NCBI GenBank assembly: GCA_937907555.1
Contig: CALEST010000141.1
Location: 1 to 6,825, forward strand
DNA: 6,825 bases
Origin: an uncultured Sediminibacterium sp.
GTDB taxonomy: Bacteria; Bacteroidota; Bacteroidia; Chitinophagales; Chitinophagaceae
Reading direction: 5' to 3'
Shown here: piece by piece, positions 1-6,806 of the stretch
Numbering within the stretch: position 1 is the stretch's first letter
Layout: each line of letters opens with the position of its first letter
Made by a program: the position numbers and the translations under genes
Notes under the pieces: model-generated
What the model was told of the DNA's origin: nothing
Databases searched by the model: none
Seen by the model: the letters and a program-made list of their open reading frames with translations, nothing else

Positions 1-298
1 TGTTTTCAATATAGAAAGTGACCCCAGTGAATTTGAGGAAACCTTTCCTGGTACAGTAATGGGAGAGAGTTTTGCTGTACATACTGTTATGGATAAACTG
101 AATCCTACCTATCATTTTTCTCATGCGAAGAGTTTTTTGGATGGCGTGAATCAATTTGTGGATGAAAAAGGAATTGACCTGGTAATTACAGTACCCAAGG
201 AACATAATTTCTTTGAAAGAATTTTTGCTTCCAGTCATACCAAAAAACTGGCATTTCACAGCCATGTGCCGGTACTGGTTTTAAGCAGACAGGATTAA
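1..298 (+). CDS. Universal stress protein (UspA family), C-terminal part; 5' end outside the window
   Basis: The reading frame is open from base 2 to the TAA stop at 296-298, so this is the last 98 residues of a gene that begins before the window. The internal ATG at 59 is not a likely start because the frame continues upstream without a stop. The C-terminal half has the end of a Usp fold: a beta-strand (DLVITV), then a loop and helix (SSHTKKLAFH), then the final strand VPVLVL just before the C-terminus. Members of this family are cytoplasmic and often dimeric; in Bacteroidota they are commonly two Usp domains in tandem, and this could be the second of two, which cannot be seen here. The glycine-rich G-xx-G-x9-G-S/T nucleotide loop of ATP-binding Usps is replaced by TVPKEHNFFERIFASS, with no glycine, so ATP binding by this domain looks unlikely. 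It is convergent with nadE, 16 bp away, and no terminator hairpin is visible between them. The specific role is unknown. Confidence 0.8.
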   Translation, partial: VFNIESDPSEFEETFPGTVMGESFAVHTVMDKLNPTYHFSHAKSFLDGVNQFVDEKGIDLVITVPKEHNFFERIFASSHTKKLAFHSHVPVLVLSRQD

Positions 299-314
299 TG
301 CCGATATTCTTTAG

Positions 315-1997
315 TTAACTCAGGTATTTTCCAACAATGGGCATTCTGCGTCCAACCCCAAATGCTTTGGGCGAAATACGAATGATTGGACAGAACTGGT
401 TGCGCTTGTATTCATTGTTATTGACCATTTTAATGGTTCGGTCAACCAGTGCTGCATCAAATCCCTGTGCTTTTATATTATCCGGACTTTGGCGTTTTTC
501 AATGTATTGATACAAAAGTTTGTCTAATACCTGATAGTCCGGTAAACTATCGCTGTCTTTTTGATTGGGTCTTAGTTCCGCACTGGGGGCTTTGTCAATG
601 ATATTTACAGGAATGATTTCTTTGTTGCGATTGATAAACCTGGCCAATGCATATACTTGCAATTTGTAACAATCTCCCAATACTCCCAATCCTCCGGCCA
701 TGTCTCCATAAAGTGTACCATAGCCTGTAGCCAATTCACTTTTATTGGATGTATTCAACAATACATAGCCGAATTTATTGGCAATTGCCATTAATAAATT
801 ACCCCTGCTTCTGCTTTGAATGTTTTCTTCTGCCAGTGAAAAAGGCAGGCCATTAAAAAGCGGATCCAGTGTTTGCAAAAAGGATTGATAAACAGTATCA
901 ATCTTTATAATATCGTACGGGTTATTCAGATTTTTGCTGAGCATTACCGCATCGTTTACAGAATGTTCCGTAGAATAGGGTGAAGGCATTAATATGGCTC
1001 TTATGTTTTCGGCACCCAGCGCATCACAGGCAATAGCAAGGGTTACCGCGGAATCAATCCCACCGGATGAACCCAGTATGGCTTTGGTAAAACCCATTTT
1101 GCTAAAATAGTCCCTGATGCCAGATACCAGTGCATTGTAGACCTGCTCAATATTTAATTCAGGTTCCAGTTTGGCAGGATTCAGTTCTTTTTCCGGTATT
1201 CTGCTGGCTGGTTCCAGTATGGGTCCGTTGATGCTTCCGTTATCGTTTAATTCAACATAATCCAATGCTTCTTCAAACATTGGAAAAGCTTTCATAAGAT
1301 TGGCTTCTTTGTCAAAAACCAAAGAAGCACCGTCAAAAACAATTTCCGTCTGACTTCCTACTGCATTGCAATAAAATAGTGGAATCTTGTATTTCTGCAC
1401 ATTCGCTTTAATCACTGCTTTCCTATCTTCATCGTGCGTGTAATCAAAGGGTGAAGCACTCAGGTTTAACATGATATCCGGATTGAATTTCATCAATTCA
1501 TCCATTGGACAAATTCTGTATAATGGGTTGTCTCCCAAATTCCAGATGTCTTCGCAAATGGTTACTGCCAGTTTTTTTCCTTTGAAGTGAATGATATTCC
1601 ATTCGTATGCAGGTTCAAAGTAGCGATATTCGTCGAAGACATCGTAAGTAGGCAACAGGGTTTTGTGCACAACAGCTTTTACCTCTTTTTCGTATAAAAA
1701 GTAAGCGGCATTAAATAAGTCTTTTCCTCTCTGATGATTATTCTTTACCGGACTACCAATCAGCACCCCAATGGTGTCTGCGTGCTCCTTGATGGTATTT
1801 ACCGCTTCCGTGCATTTTTCAATGAAATCTTCAAACTCAACAAAATCCCTTGCAGGGTATCCACAAACGGTCATTTCGCTGAAAAGAATCAAATCGCCAC
1901 CTGCAGCTTTGGCTGTTTTTATTGCCTCGATTATTTTTTCTGTGTTCTGTGCAAAATTGCCAATATGATAATTTTGTTGGGCTATGAATATTTTCAT
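315..1997 (-). CDS. nadE: Glutamine-dependent NAD+ synthetase
   Basis: This 560-residue cytoplasmic enzyme makes NAD+ from deamido-NAD+ (nicotinic acid adenine dinucleotide), ATP and glutamine, the last step of NAD biosynthesis. The N-terminal nitrilase-type glutaminase domain (about residues 1-265) has the Glu-Lys-Cys triad: E41 in LFSEMTVCGYP, K112 in HKTLLPTYDVFDEYRYFEP and C148 in VTICEDIWN. It frees ammonia, which is passed to the synthetase domain (about 285-555). That domain has the pyrophosphate loop GSSGGIDSA (309-317), the NTSNKSELATGYGTLYGDMAGG region (415-436) and PSAELRPNQKDSDSLPDY (471-488). The length fits the two-domain glutamine-using form rather than the roughly 275-residue ammonia-only form. 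The start MKIFIAQQNYHIGNF matches the usual first beta-strand of the family, so the ATG at 1997 is preferred. The gene is divergent from gldB and convergent with the stress protein gene. All key residues are intact. Confidence 0.96.
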   Translation of the reverse strand: MKIFIAQQNYHIGNFAQNTEKIIEAIKTAKAAGGDLILFSEMTVCGYPARDFVEFEDFIEKCTEAVNTIKEHADTIGVLIGSPVKNNHQRGKDLFNAAYFLYEKEVKAVVHKTLLPTYDVFDEYRYFEPAYEWNIIHFKGKKLAVTICEDIWNLGDNPLYRICPMDELMKFNPDIMLNLSASPFDYTHDEDRKAVIKANVQKYKIPLFYCNAVGSQTEIVFDGASLVFDKEANLMKAFPMFEEALDYVELNDNGSINGPILEPASRIPEKELNPAKLEPELNIEQVYNALVSGIRDYFSKMGFTKAILGSSGGIDSAVTLAIACDALGAENIRAILMPSPYSTEHSVNDAVMLSKNLNNPYDIIKIDTVYQSFLQTLDPLFNGLPFSLAEENIQSRSRGNLLMAIANKFGYVLLNTSNKSELATGYGTLYGDMAGGLGVLGDCYKLQVYALARFINRNKEIIPVNIIDKAPSAELRPNQKDSDSLPDYQVLDKLLYQYIEKRQSPDNIKAQGFDAALVDRTIKMVNNNEYKRNQFCPIIRISPKAFGVGRRMPIVGKYLS

Positions 1998-2023
1998 CCT
2001 GCAAATTTCATCAATTTAACAAT

Positions 2024-2037
2024 AGGATGGCAATCCT
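2024..2037. other. Small inverted repeat in the nadE/gldB divergent spacer
   Basis: The sequence reads AGGAT, a 4-base loop GGCA, then ATCCT, a perfect 5-bp stem. It lies in the short spacer between the divergent nadE and gldB starts, and the alternative gldB ATG at 2027 falls inside it. It could be a small operator or an mRNA hairpin, but a 5-bp stem is short enough to occur by chance. No T-run follows it, so it is not a terminator. Confidence 0.2.
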
Positions 2038-2053
2038 TTCCGTTAATTCGCAT

Positions 2054-3058
2054 ATGAAAAGATTTTTCCTGTTGTCCGGACTTGCCCTGGGTTTACTTTC
2101 CTGTAACAACCAGGAAGCCACTCCGGATGTATCTCATATAAAACTGGAGCTGGCGGTTCAGCATTTTGAAGATGCTTTTTTTTCTATTGATACCAACAAA
2201 CTGGAAGCTTCTCTAAAGACTTTAGAACAAAACTATCCTGGTTTTACCACCGATTTTCTCTCTAATATCTTAGAACTGATGCCACAAAGAGAAGCCGCAG
2301 ATTTAAAAAGTTTTTACAGAGCTTATCAACCCCTATACCAATCGAGCACAGCCATTTTTAAAAAACAATCGGAAGAATTGAATGCGGTGAAAAACGGATT
2401 GCAGCTGGTGAAATATTATTTTCCCGGGTACGCTTTGCCTAAAAAGCTCATCACATTTGTAGGACCCATTAATAGTTTTGCTACCATTATAACAGAAGAT
2501 GCTATTGCCATAGGCTTGCAATTGTTTATGGGTAAAGATCATCCGCTTTACACCAGCGAACAGGGCCAAATGCTATACCCTGCTTATGTTTCAAGAAGAT
2601 TTGAACCTGCCTATATTCCGGTTAATGCCATGAATGCAATAGTAATGGATTTGTATCCGGGTCAGCATTTTGGAAAACCATTGATTGCGCAAATGGTGGA
2701 ATTGGGAAAAAAAATCTATCTGACCGATCACTTACTGCCTGCAACAGCTGACTCTTTAATTATCGGGTACCAGCAAAAACAACTGGATGCCTGTTATGCC
2801 AATGAAAAAAATATCTGGGCCTTCTTTGTTCAGAATGATATGCTATACAAAACCGATCCCATGCTGATTCGGGAATATGTTACAGACGGCCCCTTTACCA
2901 ATGCATTGGGAAAAGACTCTCCGGGTAATATTGGTCAATTTGTTGGTTGGCAAATTGTAAAAAAATGGGCTGCAAAAAATAAAGGAGTAAGCATGGACTC
3001 CCTTATGAAAAAAGATCCTGTTCAACTATTTGAAGAATCCAGGTATAAGCCCGGATAA
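2054..3058 (+). CDS. gldB: Gliding motility lipoprotein GldB-like
   Basis: From the ATG at 2054 the product is 334 residues and opens with a lipoprotein signal peptide: positive n-region MKR, hydrophobic core FFLLSGLALG, then lipobox LLSC with the lipid-bearing cysteine at residue 17. An in-frame ATG at 2027 would add nine residues (MAILSVNSH) in front; I prefer 2054 because it gives a normal n-region. The mature part has GldB-family segments: an N-terminal FEDAFFSIDTNKLEASL (38-54), a central block with YVSRRFEPAYIP (178-189), and the end NIGQFVGWQIVKKW (292-305) followed by a helix ending in LFEESRYKPG. I see no HExxH metalloprotease motif. In Flavobacterium johnsoniae GldB is an envelope lipoprotein needed for gliding, and its biochemical role is not settled. 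Homologues occur in many non-gliding Bacteroidota, so this gene alone does not prove motility. No gldC follows; the next gene is apaG, convergent after 12 bp. Confidence 0.85.
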   Translation: MKRFFLLSGLALGLLSCNNQEATPDVSHIKLELAVQHFEDAFFSIDTNKLEASLKTLEQNYPGFTTDFLSNILELMPQREAADLKSFYRAYQPLYQSSTAIFKKQSEELNAVKNGLQLVKYYFPGYALPKKLITFVGPINSFATIITEDAIAIGLQLFMGKDHPLYTSEQGQMLYPAYVSRRFEPAYIPVNAMNAIVMDLYPGQHFGKPLIAQMVELGKKIYLTDHLLPATADSLIIGYQQKQLDACYANEKNIWAFFVQNDMLYKTDPMLIREYVTDGPFTNALGKDSPGNIGQFVGWQIVKKWAAKNKGVSMDSLMKKDPVQLFEESRYKPG

Positions 3059-3070
3059 GCGTATAGCAGG

Positions 3071-3457
3071 CTAATTCATTTTAGAAGGCGCAATTAAATC
3101 AAAAGCTGGGATTGGAACTTTAAAGGTCTCCTGCGAGTATTGATTAATGAGGGTATAAGTTCCCTGCATTTTTCCTATTTCTGTTTTTAAGTTACAGCCG
3201 CTTACATAAGTGTATTGCTCTCCCGGAGCCAGTATCGGTTGTACTCCCACAACCCCTTCTCCTTCTACTTCCCTGTGTTCTGCGTTGCTGTCGAAAATAA
3301 ACCAGTGCCTTCTGAGTAATTGTACCGAAAATTTATTGTGGTTCTCTATGGTTATTCGGTAGGCAAACATGAATTCTCCTTTCAGTGGATTGCTGTAATC
3401 GGACTGATAGAAAACTTCTACTGTGATTTCAATTCCCGCTGAAATTTTAGAAACCAT
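3071..3457 (-). CDS. apaG: ApaG protein (DUF525 family)
   Basis: This 128-residue protein spans the single DUF525/ApaG domain, a fibronectin-III-like beta sandwich. Family landmarks are present in order: YRITIEN (33-39), VQLLRRHWFIFDSN (45-58), EGEGVVGVQPILAPGE (65-80), YVSGCNL (84-90), IGKMQGTY (94-101) and a C-terminal VPIPAFDLI (114-122). The length is close to the usual 125 or so. ApaG (CorD) was linked to cobalt and magnesium tolerance in Salmonella, and in enterobacteria it sits beside the diadenosine tetraphosphatase gene apaH. No apaH is present here, so the context does not clarify its role, and its molecular function is poorly known. No signal peptide is visible, so it is probably cytoplasmic. 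It is read from the same 133-bp spacer as the isocitrate dehydrogenase, in the opposite direction, and converges on gldB. Confidence 0.93.
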   Translation of the reverse strand: MVSKISAGIEITVEVFYQSDYSNPLKGEFMFAYRITIENHNKFSVQLLRRHWFIFDSNAEHREVEGEGVVGVQPILAPGEQYTYVSGCNLKTEIGKMQGTYTLINQYSQETFKVPIPAFDLIAPSKMN

Positions 3458-3562
3458 AGATATTGTTATTGATCATTGTAAATGTAGGTAAATTAACATT
3501 CTATATGGTCAATTTTAAGAAATTAACCTGTGAATAAATGCTTAAAATCATTGATTCGGCTG

Positions 3563-3570
3563 TACTTTTG
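3563..3570 (+). promoter_or_regulatory. Probable Bacteroidota -7 promoter box for isocitrate dehydrogenase
   Basis: TACTTTTG is an exact match to the TAnnTTTG -7 element used by the main sigma factor in Bacteroidota. It ends 20 bases before the start codon at 3591, so transcription would begin near 3574-3577 and leave a leader of roughly 15 bases. I see no good TTG-type -33 element 19-21 bases upstream. The leader has no Shine-Dalgarno sequence, as is common in this phylum. An 8-base match occurs by chance fairly often, but its position in the divergent spacer supports it. Confidence 0.55.
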
Positions 3571-3590
3571 CACCACAAAAATCAACGATT

Positions 3591-5045
3591 ATGACTAAAA
3601 TTGCCGTAGCTAAAGGAGATGGAATTGGTCCTGAGATTATGGACGCCGTTTTGTCCATATTTAATGCTGCTAAAGTTCCTCTTGAATACGAAGTGGTAGA
3701 AATGGGAAAATGGGTATTCGACAAAGGATACAGCAACGGAATGACGCCGGAAGCGCAGCAAACCATTGAATCGTTGGGAATTTTATTTAAAGGTCCTATG
3801 GAAACACCCAAGGGCAAGGGAGTGAAAAGTGTAAATGTAACTGCCCGTAAAACCTGGAATACCTACGCCAATAAAAGAACTTTCCAAACCCTGCATGGTG
3901 TTGATACCGTTTTTAGTAAAGCAGGAGTGCCTATTGATATTACCATTGTTAGAGAGAATATAGAAGATACCTACGGCGGAATTGAGCATATGCTTACCAA
4001 CGACGTAGCATTGAGTAGAAGATTTATTACCCGTCCGGGAAGTGCTCAGGTTATCCGCTATGCTTTTGAAATGGCTAAAAAGAAAGGCTGCAGAAGAATT
4101 ACCTGCGGACACAAGGCCAATATTATGAAGTTGACGGACGGCTTGTTCCTTGAAGTGTTTTATGAAATTGCCAAAGAATATCCGGAATTAAAAGCGGATG
4201 ATGTAATTGTAGATGATTTGTGTATGAAGCTGGTTAGCCGCCCCGATTTATTTGACGTGGTGGTACTAACCAATTTACAGGGTGATATTGTGAGTGACCT
4301 TTGCGCTGGTTTGGTGGGTGGATTAGGATTTGCGCCTTCTGCCAATATTGGAGATCATATTTCTATTTTTGAAGCCGTACATGGCACTGCACCGGATATA
4401 GCTGGTAAGAATATTGCCAACCCAACTGCTTTGTTGTTAAGTGGATTTGGCATGCTTCGTCACCTTGGATTGATGCAATCCGCTGCCATGATTGAAAATG
4501 CATTATTGTACACGCTAGAGTCTGGCCAGCATACCGGTGATTTTGGAGACAAGCATACAGCTGCGTTAAATACCACTGAATTTGCCAATGCCATCATTGC
4601 CAATTTTGGTAAACAACCCGCGCATAACCCTAAGCCAATGCTTCAGGATGCAGCGATTACTCCAACTGTATTTAAGCTGGATCACAATCCAATGTTGGAA
4701 TCCAATGAGGAAATGAATGAATTTATTGTTGGGGTAGATATGTTTATTGAAAGCAATGAACAGCCTTCAGTTGTGGCAGATAAATGCTTGCAACATACAC
4801 TGGATCTGTTTAAGCTGGTAACCATTAGTAACCGCGGTACGCAGGTATGGCCTAAAGGTTCTGTTTTCACCAATCTGGTAAATCAATACCGTTGTCGTTT
4901 TGAAAGTGTGGGAGACCAACCACTGACCCAGATTGATATCATTGAATTATATAAGCGCCTTACGGCTGATTTTAAAGTATGCTCAACAGAAATTTTAAAT
5001 ATGTGGGGCGATAAAAAAGCCTACAGTCTGGCACAGGGGCAGTAA
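3591..5045 (+). CDS. icd: Isocitrate dehydrogenase, long Thermus/Rickettsia type; residues predict NAD+ use
   Basis: This 484-residue cytoplasmic enzyme of the TCA cycle oxidises and decarboxylates isocitrate to 2-oxoglutarate. It starts with the beta-decarboxylating dehydrogenase signature IAVAKGDGIGPEIM (4-17). Isocitrate-contacting residues are in KSVNVTARKTWNTYANKR: S80, N82, R86 and R96, followed by R121 and Y128 in RENIEDTYGG. K175 is the likely catalytic lysine, and D208, D232 and D236 are the likely metal ligands (the last two in NLQGDIVSD). The dinucleotide loop is HGTAPDIAGKNIANPTA (264-280). Residues from about 376 form the extra C-terminal domain (IVGVDMFIESNEQ, ISNRGTQVWPKG, YRCRF) seen in Thermus and Rickettsia enzymes and absent from the roughly 416-residue E. 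coli form; this also excludes 3-isopropylmalate dehydrogenase. Databases often label this family NADP-dependent, but D269, I270 and A276 are the NAD+ pattern (see findings). A -7 promoter box lies just upstream, and the E2 gene follows after 52 bp. Confidence 0.94.
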   Translation: MTKIAVAKGDGIGPEIMDAVLSIFNAAKVPLEYEVVEMGKWVFDKGYSNGMTPEAQQTIESLGILFKGPMETPKGKGVKSVNVTARKTWNTYANKRTFQTLHGVDTVFSKAGVPIDITIVRENIEDTYGGIEHMLTNDVALSRRFITRPGSAQVIRYAFEMAKKKGCRRITCGHKANIMKLTDGLFLEVFYEIAKEYPELKADDVIVDDLCMKLVSRPDLFDVVVLTNLQGDIVSDLCAGLVGGLGFAPSANIGDHISIFEAVHGTAPDIAGKNIANPTALLLSGFGMLRHLGLMQSAAMIENALLYTLESGQHTGDFGDKHTAALNTTEFANAIIANFGKQPAHNPKPMLQDAAITPTVFKLDHNPMLESNEEMNEFIVGVDMFIESNEQPSVVADKCLQHTLDLFKLVTISNRGTQVWPKGSVFTNLVNQYRCRFESVGDQPLTQIDIIELYKRLTADFKVCSTEILNMWGDKKAYSLAQGQ

Positions 5046-5097
5046 TTGAGTTGATTTTTAACGTAATTTCACGGCTCATTTAAAGCAGATACGAACA

Positions 5098-5337
5098 ATG
5101 GCTGAAGTGATATTAATGCCCCGATTGAGTGATACCATGACAGAAGGGGTAATTGCCGCATGGCATAAAAACGTTGGAGACACAGTTAAAAAAGGTGATC
5201 TTCTTGCAGAAATTGAGACAGATAAGGCAACCATGGAGCTGGAAAGCTACCAGGATGGCGTGTTATTGCATATAGGTACTCCTAATGGCGGAAAGCTACA
5301 GGTAAACGATTTGTTGGCCATTTTTGGCAAGCCAGGG
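5098..5337 (+). repeat. Lipoyl-domain coding repeat, copy 1
   Basis: This encodes E2 residues 1-80. It aligns without gaps to copy 2 (5482-5721) at an offset of exactly 384 bases (128 codons). By hand count 59 of 80 residues are identical, including unbroken identity at residues 6-20 and 39-51 around lipoyl lysine 43. Confidence 0.9.
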
Positions 5338-6765
5338 GAAGATATCAGTGATTTATTAAAGATTCACGGTGGAAACTCTGCTGCTCCGGCACCTGCTGCA
5401 ACTGTTGAGACGGCTGCACCTGCTACAGCTTCCATCCCCGAGCCAACTTCTAGCACAACTTCAGGAATTGATGTTTCTGCAATGGAAGAAGTGGTTTTAA
5501 TGCCTCGCTTAAGTGATACCATGACGGAAGGGGTAATTGCTTCCTGGCAAAAAAATGTAGGAGATGTAGTAAAGAAGGGAGAAGTACTAGCAGACATTGA
5601 GACCGACAAAGCCACTATGGAACTGGAGAGCTACAAGGATGGTATTTTATTGTACCAGGGAGCTCAGCCGGGCGAAAAAATTTTAGTAAACGATTTACTT
5701 TGTATTATAGGTAAGGAGGGATTGGATGTTGCGGCTATAGTATCTGCCGTAAAAGCGGGATCAGGTTCTGCTGCTTCCGTTTCAGCACCAGCTGCTGCTC
5801 CGGCTCCGGCTGCCACAAGTACAGTCGCTGCCCCATCGGCCGCTACTTCCGCTTCGGTGTCCGAGCCTGAAGTGGTGAATACAGGAAGAATTTTTGCTTC
5901 TCCATTGGCCAAAAGAATTGCTGCAGAAAAAGGCATAGACCTTAAATATGTAAAAGGTTCAGGAGACAATGGCAGAATTACTAAAATAGATATTGATCAG
6001 TATACGCCTGCTACGGCTGTTGCTGCATCTGCACCTGCTGCAAAATCTGCAGCGCCTGCAATCAGCAACGCAGTTGTTGGACAAGTGAGCTTTACCGATG
6101 TTCCTGTTTCACAAATGCGTAAGGTAATTGCCAAGCGTTTGAGCGAAAGCCTATTCACTGCTCCACATTTTTACTTAACCATGCAAATTGATATGGATGC
6201 AGCTATTGCGGCAAGAACCAAAATCAATGAAGTTGCTTCTGTAAAAGTGAGCTTTAATGACCTGGTAGTAAAAGCTACTGCCATGGCTTTGAAAAAGCAT
6301 CCAAAAATCAATAGCAGCTGGATGGGTGATTTCATCCGTTACAATGATCATATCAATATTGGTGTGGCAGTAGCGGTTGATGAAGGCTTATTGGTTCCGG
6401 TTGTACGTTTTGCAGACAGTAAGTCTTTATCGCAGATTGGTGCAGAAGTAAAAGACTTTGCTCAGAGAGCCAAGGATAAAAAATTACAACCATCAGACTG
6501 GGAGGGAAGCACATTCACTATTTCTAATCTGGGTATGTTTGGCATTGATCAGTTCACTGCCATCATTAATCCTCCGGATGCCTGTATTCTGGCTGTGGGT
6601 GGCATTTCTCAGGAACCAGTTGTAAAAAATGGCCAGGTTGTTCCGGGAAATATCATGAAGCTTACCTTAAGCTGCGATCACAGAGTAGTGGACGGAGCAA
6701 CAGGTGCTGCGTTCTTGCAGACTTTAAAGCAATTACTGGAAGAGCCAGTTAGAATGTTGGTATAA
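5098..6765 (+). CDS. pdhC: Pyruvate dehydrogenase E2, dihydrolipoamide acetyltransferase with two lipoyl domains
   Basis: This 555-residue core subunit of the pyruvate dehydrogenase complex moves the acetyl group from lipoyl-lysine to CoA, giving acetyl-CoA. Domains in order: lipoyl domain 1 (1-80, lipoylated K43 in ETDKATME); Ala/Pro-rich linker (about 92-128); lipoyl domain 2 (129-208, K171 in the same motif); second Ala/Pro linker (about 218-258); peripheral subunit-binding domain (about 265-302, FASPLAKRIAAEKGID then GSGDNGRITKIDI); third linker (about 303-328); and the catalytic domain (330-555) with SNLGMFGIDQFTAIINPP and the active-site DHRVVDG, where H528 and D532 are catalytic. The sequence resembles the mitochondrial-type PDH E2 that pairs with a two-chain E1. 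A branched-chain or 2-oxoglutarate E2 is less likely given the two lipoyl domains and this catalytic motif. No E1 or E3 gene is in the window. The gene follows icd by 52 bp with no visible promoter or terminator between them, so co-transcription is likely. Confidence 0.95.
   Translation: MAEVILMPRLSDTMTEGVIAAWHKNVGDTVKKGDLLAEIETDKATMELESYQDGVLLHIGTPNGGKLQVNDLLAIFGKPGEDISDLLKIHGGNSAAPAPAATVETAAPATASIPEPTSSTTSGIDVSAMEEVVLMPRLSDTMTEGVIASWQKNVGDVVKKGEVLADIETDKATMELESYKDGILLYQGAQPGEKILVNDLLCIIGKEGLDVAAIVSAVKAGSGSAASVSAPAAAPAPAATSTVAAPSAATSASVSEPEVVNTGRIFASPLAKRIAAEKGIDLKYVKGSGDNGRITKIDIDQYTPATAVAASAPAAKSAAPAISNAVVGQVSFTDVPVSQMRKVIAKRLSESLFTAPHFYLTMQIDMDAAIAARTKINEVASVKVSFNDLVVKATAMALKKHPKINSSWMGDFIRYNDHINIGVAVAVDEGLLVPVVRFADSKSLSQIGAEVKDFAQRAKDKKLQPSDWEGSTFTISNLGMFGIDQFTAIINPPDACILAVGGISQEPVVKNGQVVPGNIMKLTLSCDHRVVDGATGAAFLQTLKQLLEEPVRMLV
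5482..5721 (+). repeat. Lipoyl-domain coding repeat, copy 2
   Basis: This encodes E2 residues 129-208, with lipoyl lysine K171 matching K43 of copy 1. Bases 5512-5540 match 5128-5156 at 28 of 29 positions, although most other identical-protein stretches differ at synonymous sites. It is an internal domain duplication within one gene, not a mobile repeat. Confidence 0.9.
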
Positions 6766-6806
6766 TAGTAGTGCGTTACAATACAATGAGCGCGAACTTA
6801 AATAAT

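Noticed and set aside
299..314. Possible bidirectional terminator between the convergent stress protein gene and nadE
   Set aside because: The 16-bp gap has no inverted repeat with a T-run; nor does the 12-bp gap between gldB and apaG.
1734..2057. Open frame on the plus strand opposite the nadE N-terminal region
   Set aside because: It lies antisense to the well-conserved glutaminase domain, has no recognisable domain, and its composition is explained by the codons of nadE.
2176..2183. Run of eight T in gldB (and eight A at 2707-2714), possible phase-variation or slippage sites
   Set aside because: The frame is intact through both runs and the encoded residues fit the family. Runs of this length are common in AT-rich coding DNA.
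3783..4112. Minus-strand open frame opposite isocitrate dehydrogenase
   Set aside because: It covers the conserved substrate-binding region of the sense gene and shows no domain, signal peptide or start context of its own.
5713..5728. AAGGAGG followed six bases later by ATG, resembling a strong ribosome binding site inside the E2 gene
   Set aside because: The ATG at 5726 is out of frame with E2 and meets a TAG after four codons. The bases simply encode part of GKEG at the end of lipoyl domain 2.
5664..5969. Ala-rich open frame on the minus strand within the E2 gene
   Set aside because: It is a shadow of the Ala/Pro-rich linker, whose GCN and CCN codons read without stops on the other strand. 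The E2 frame has clear domain evidence.
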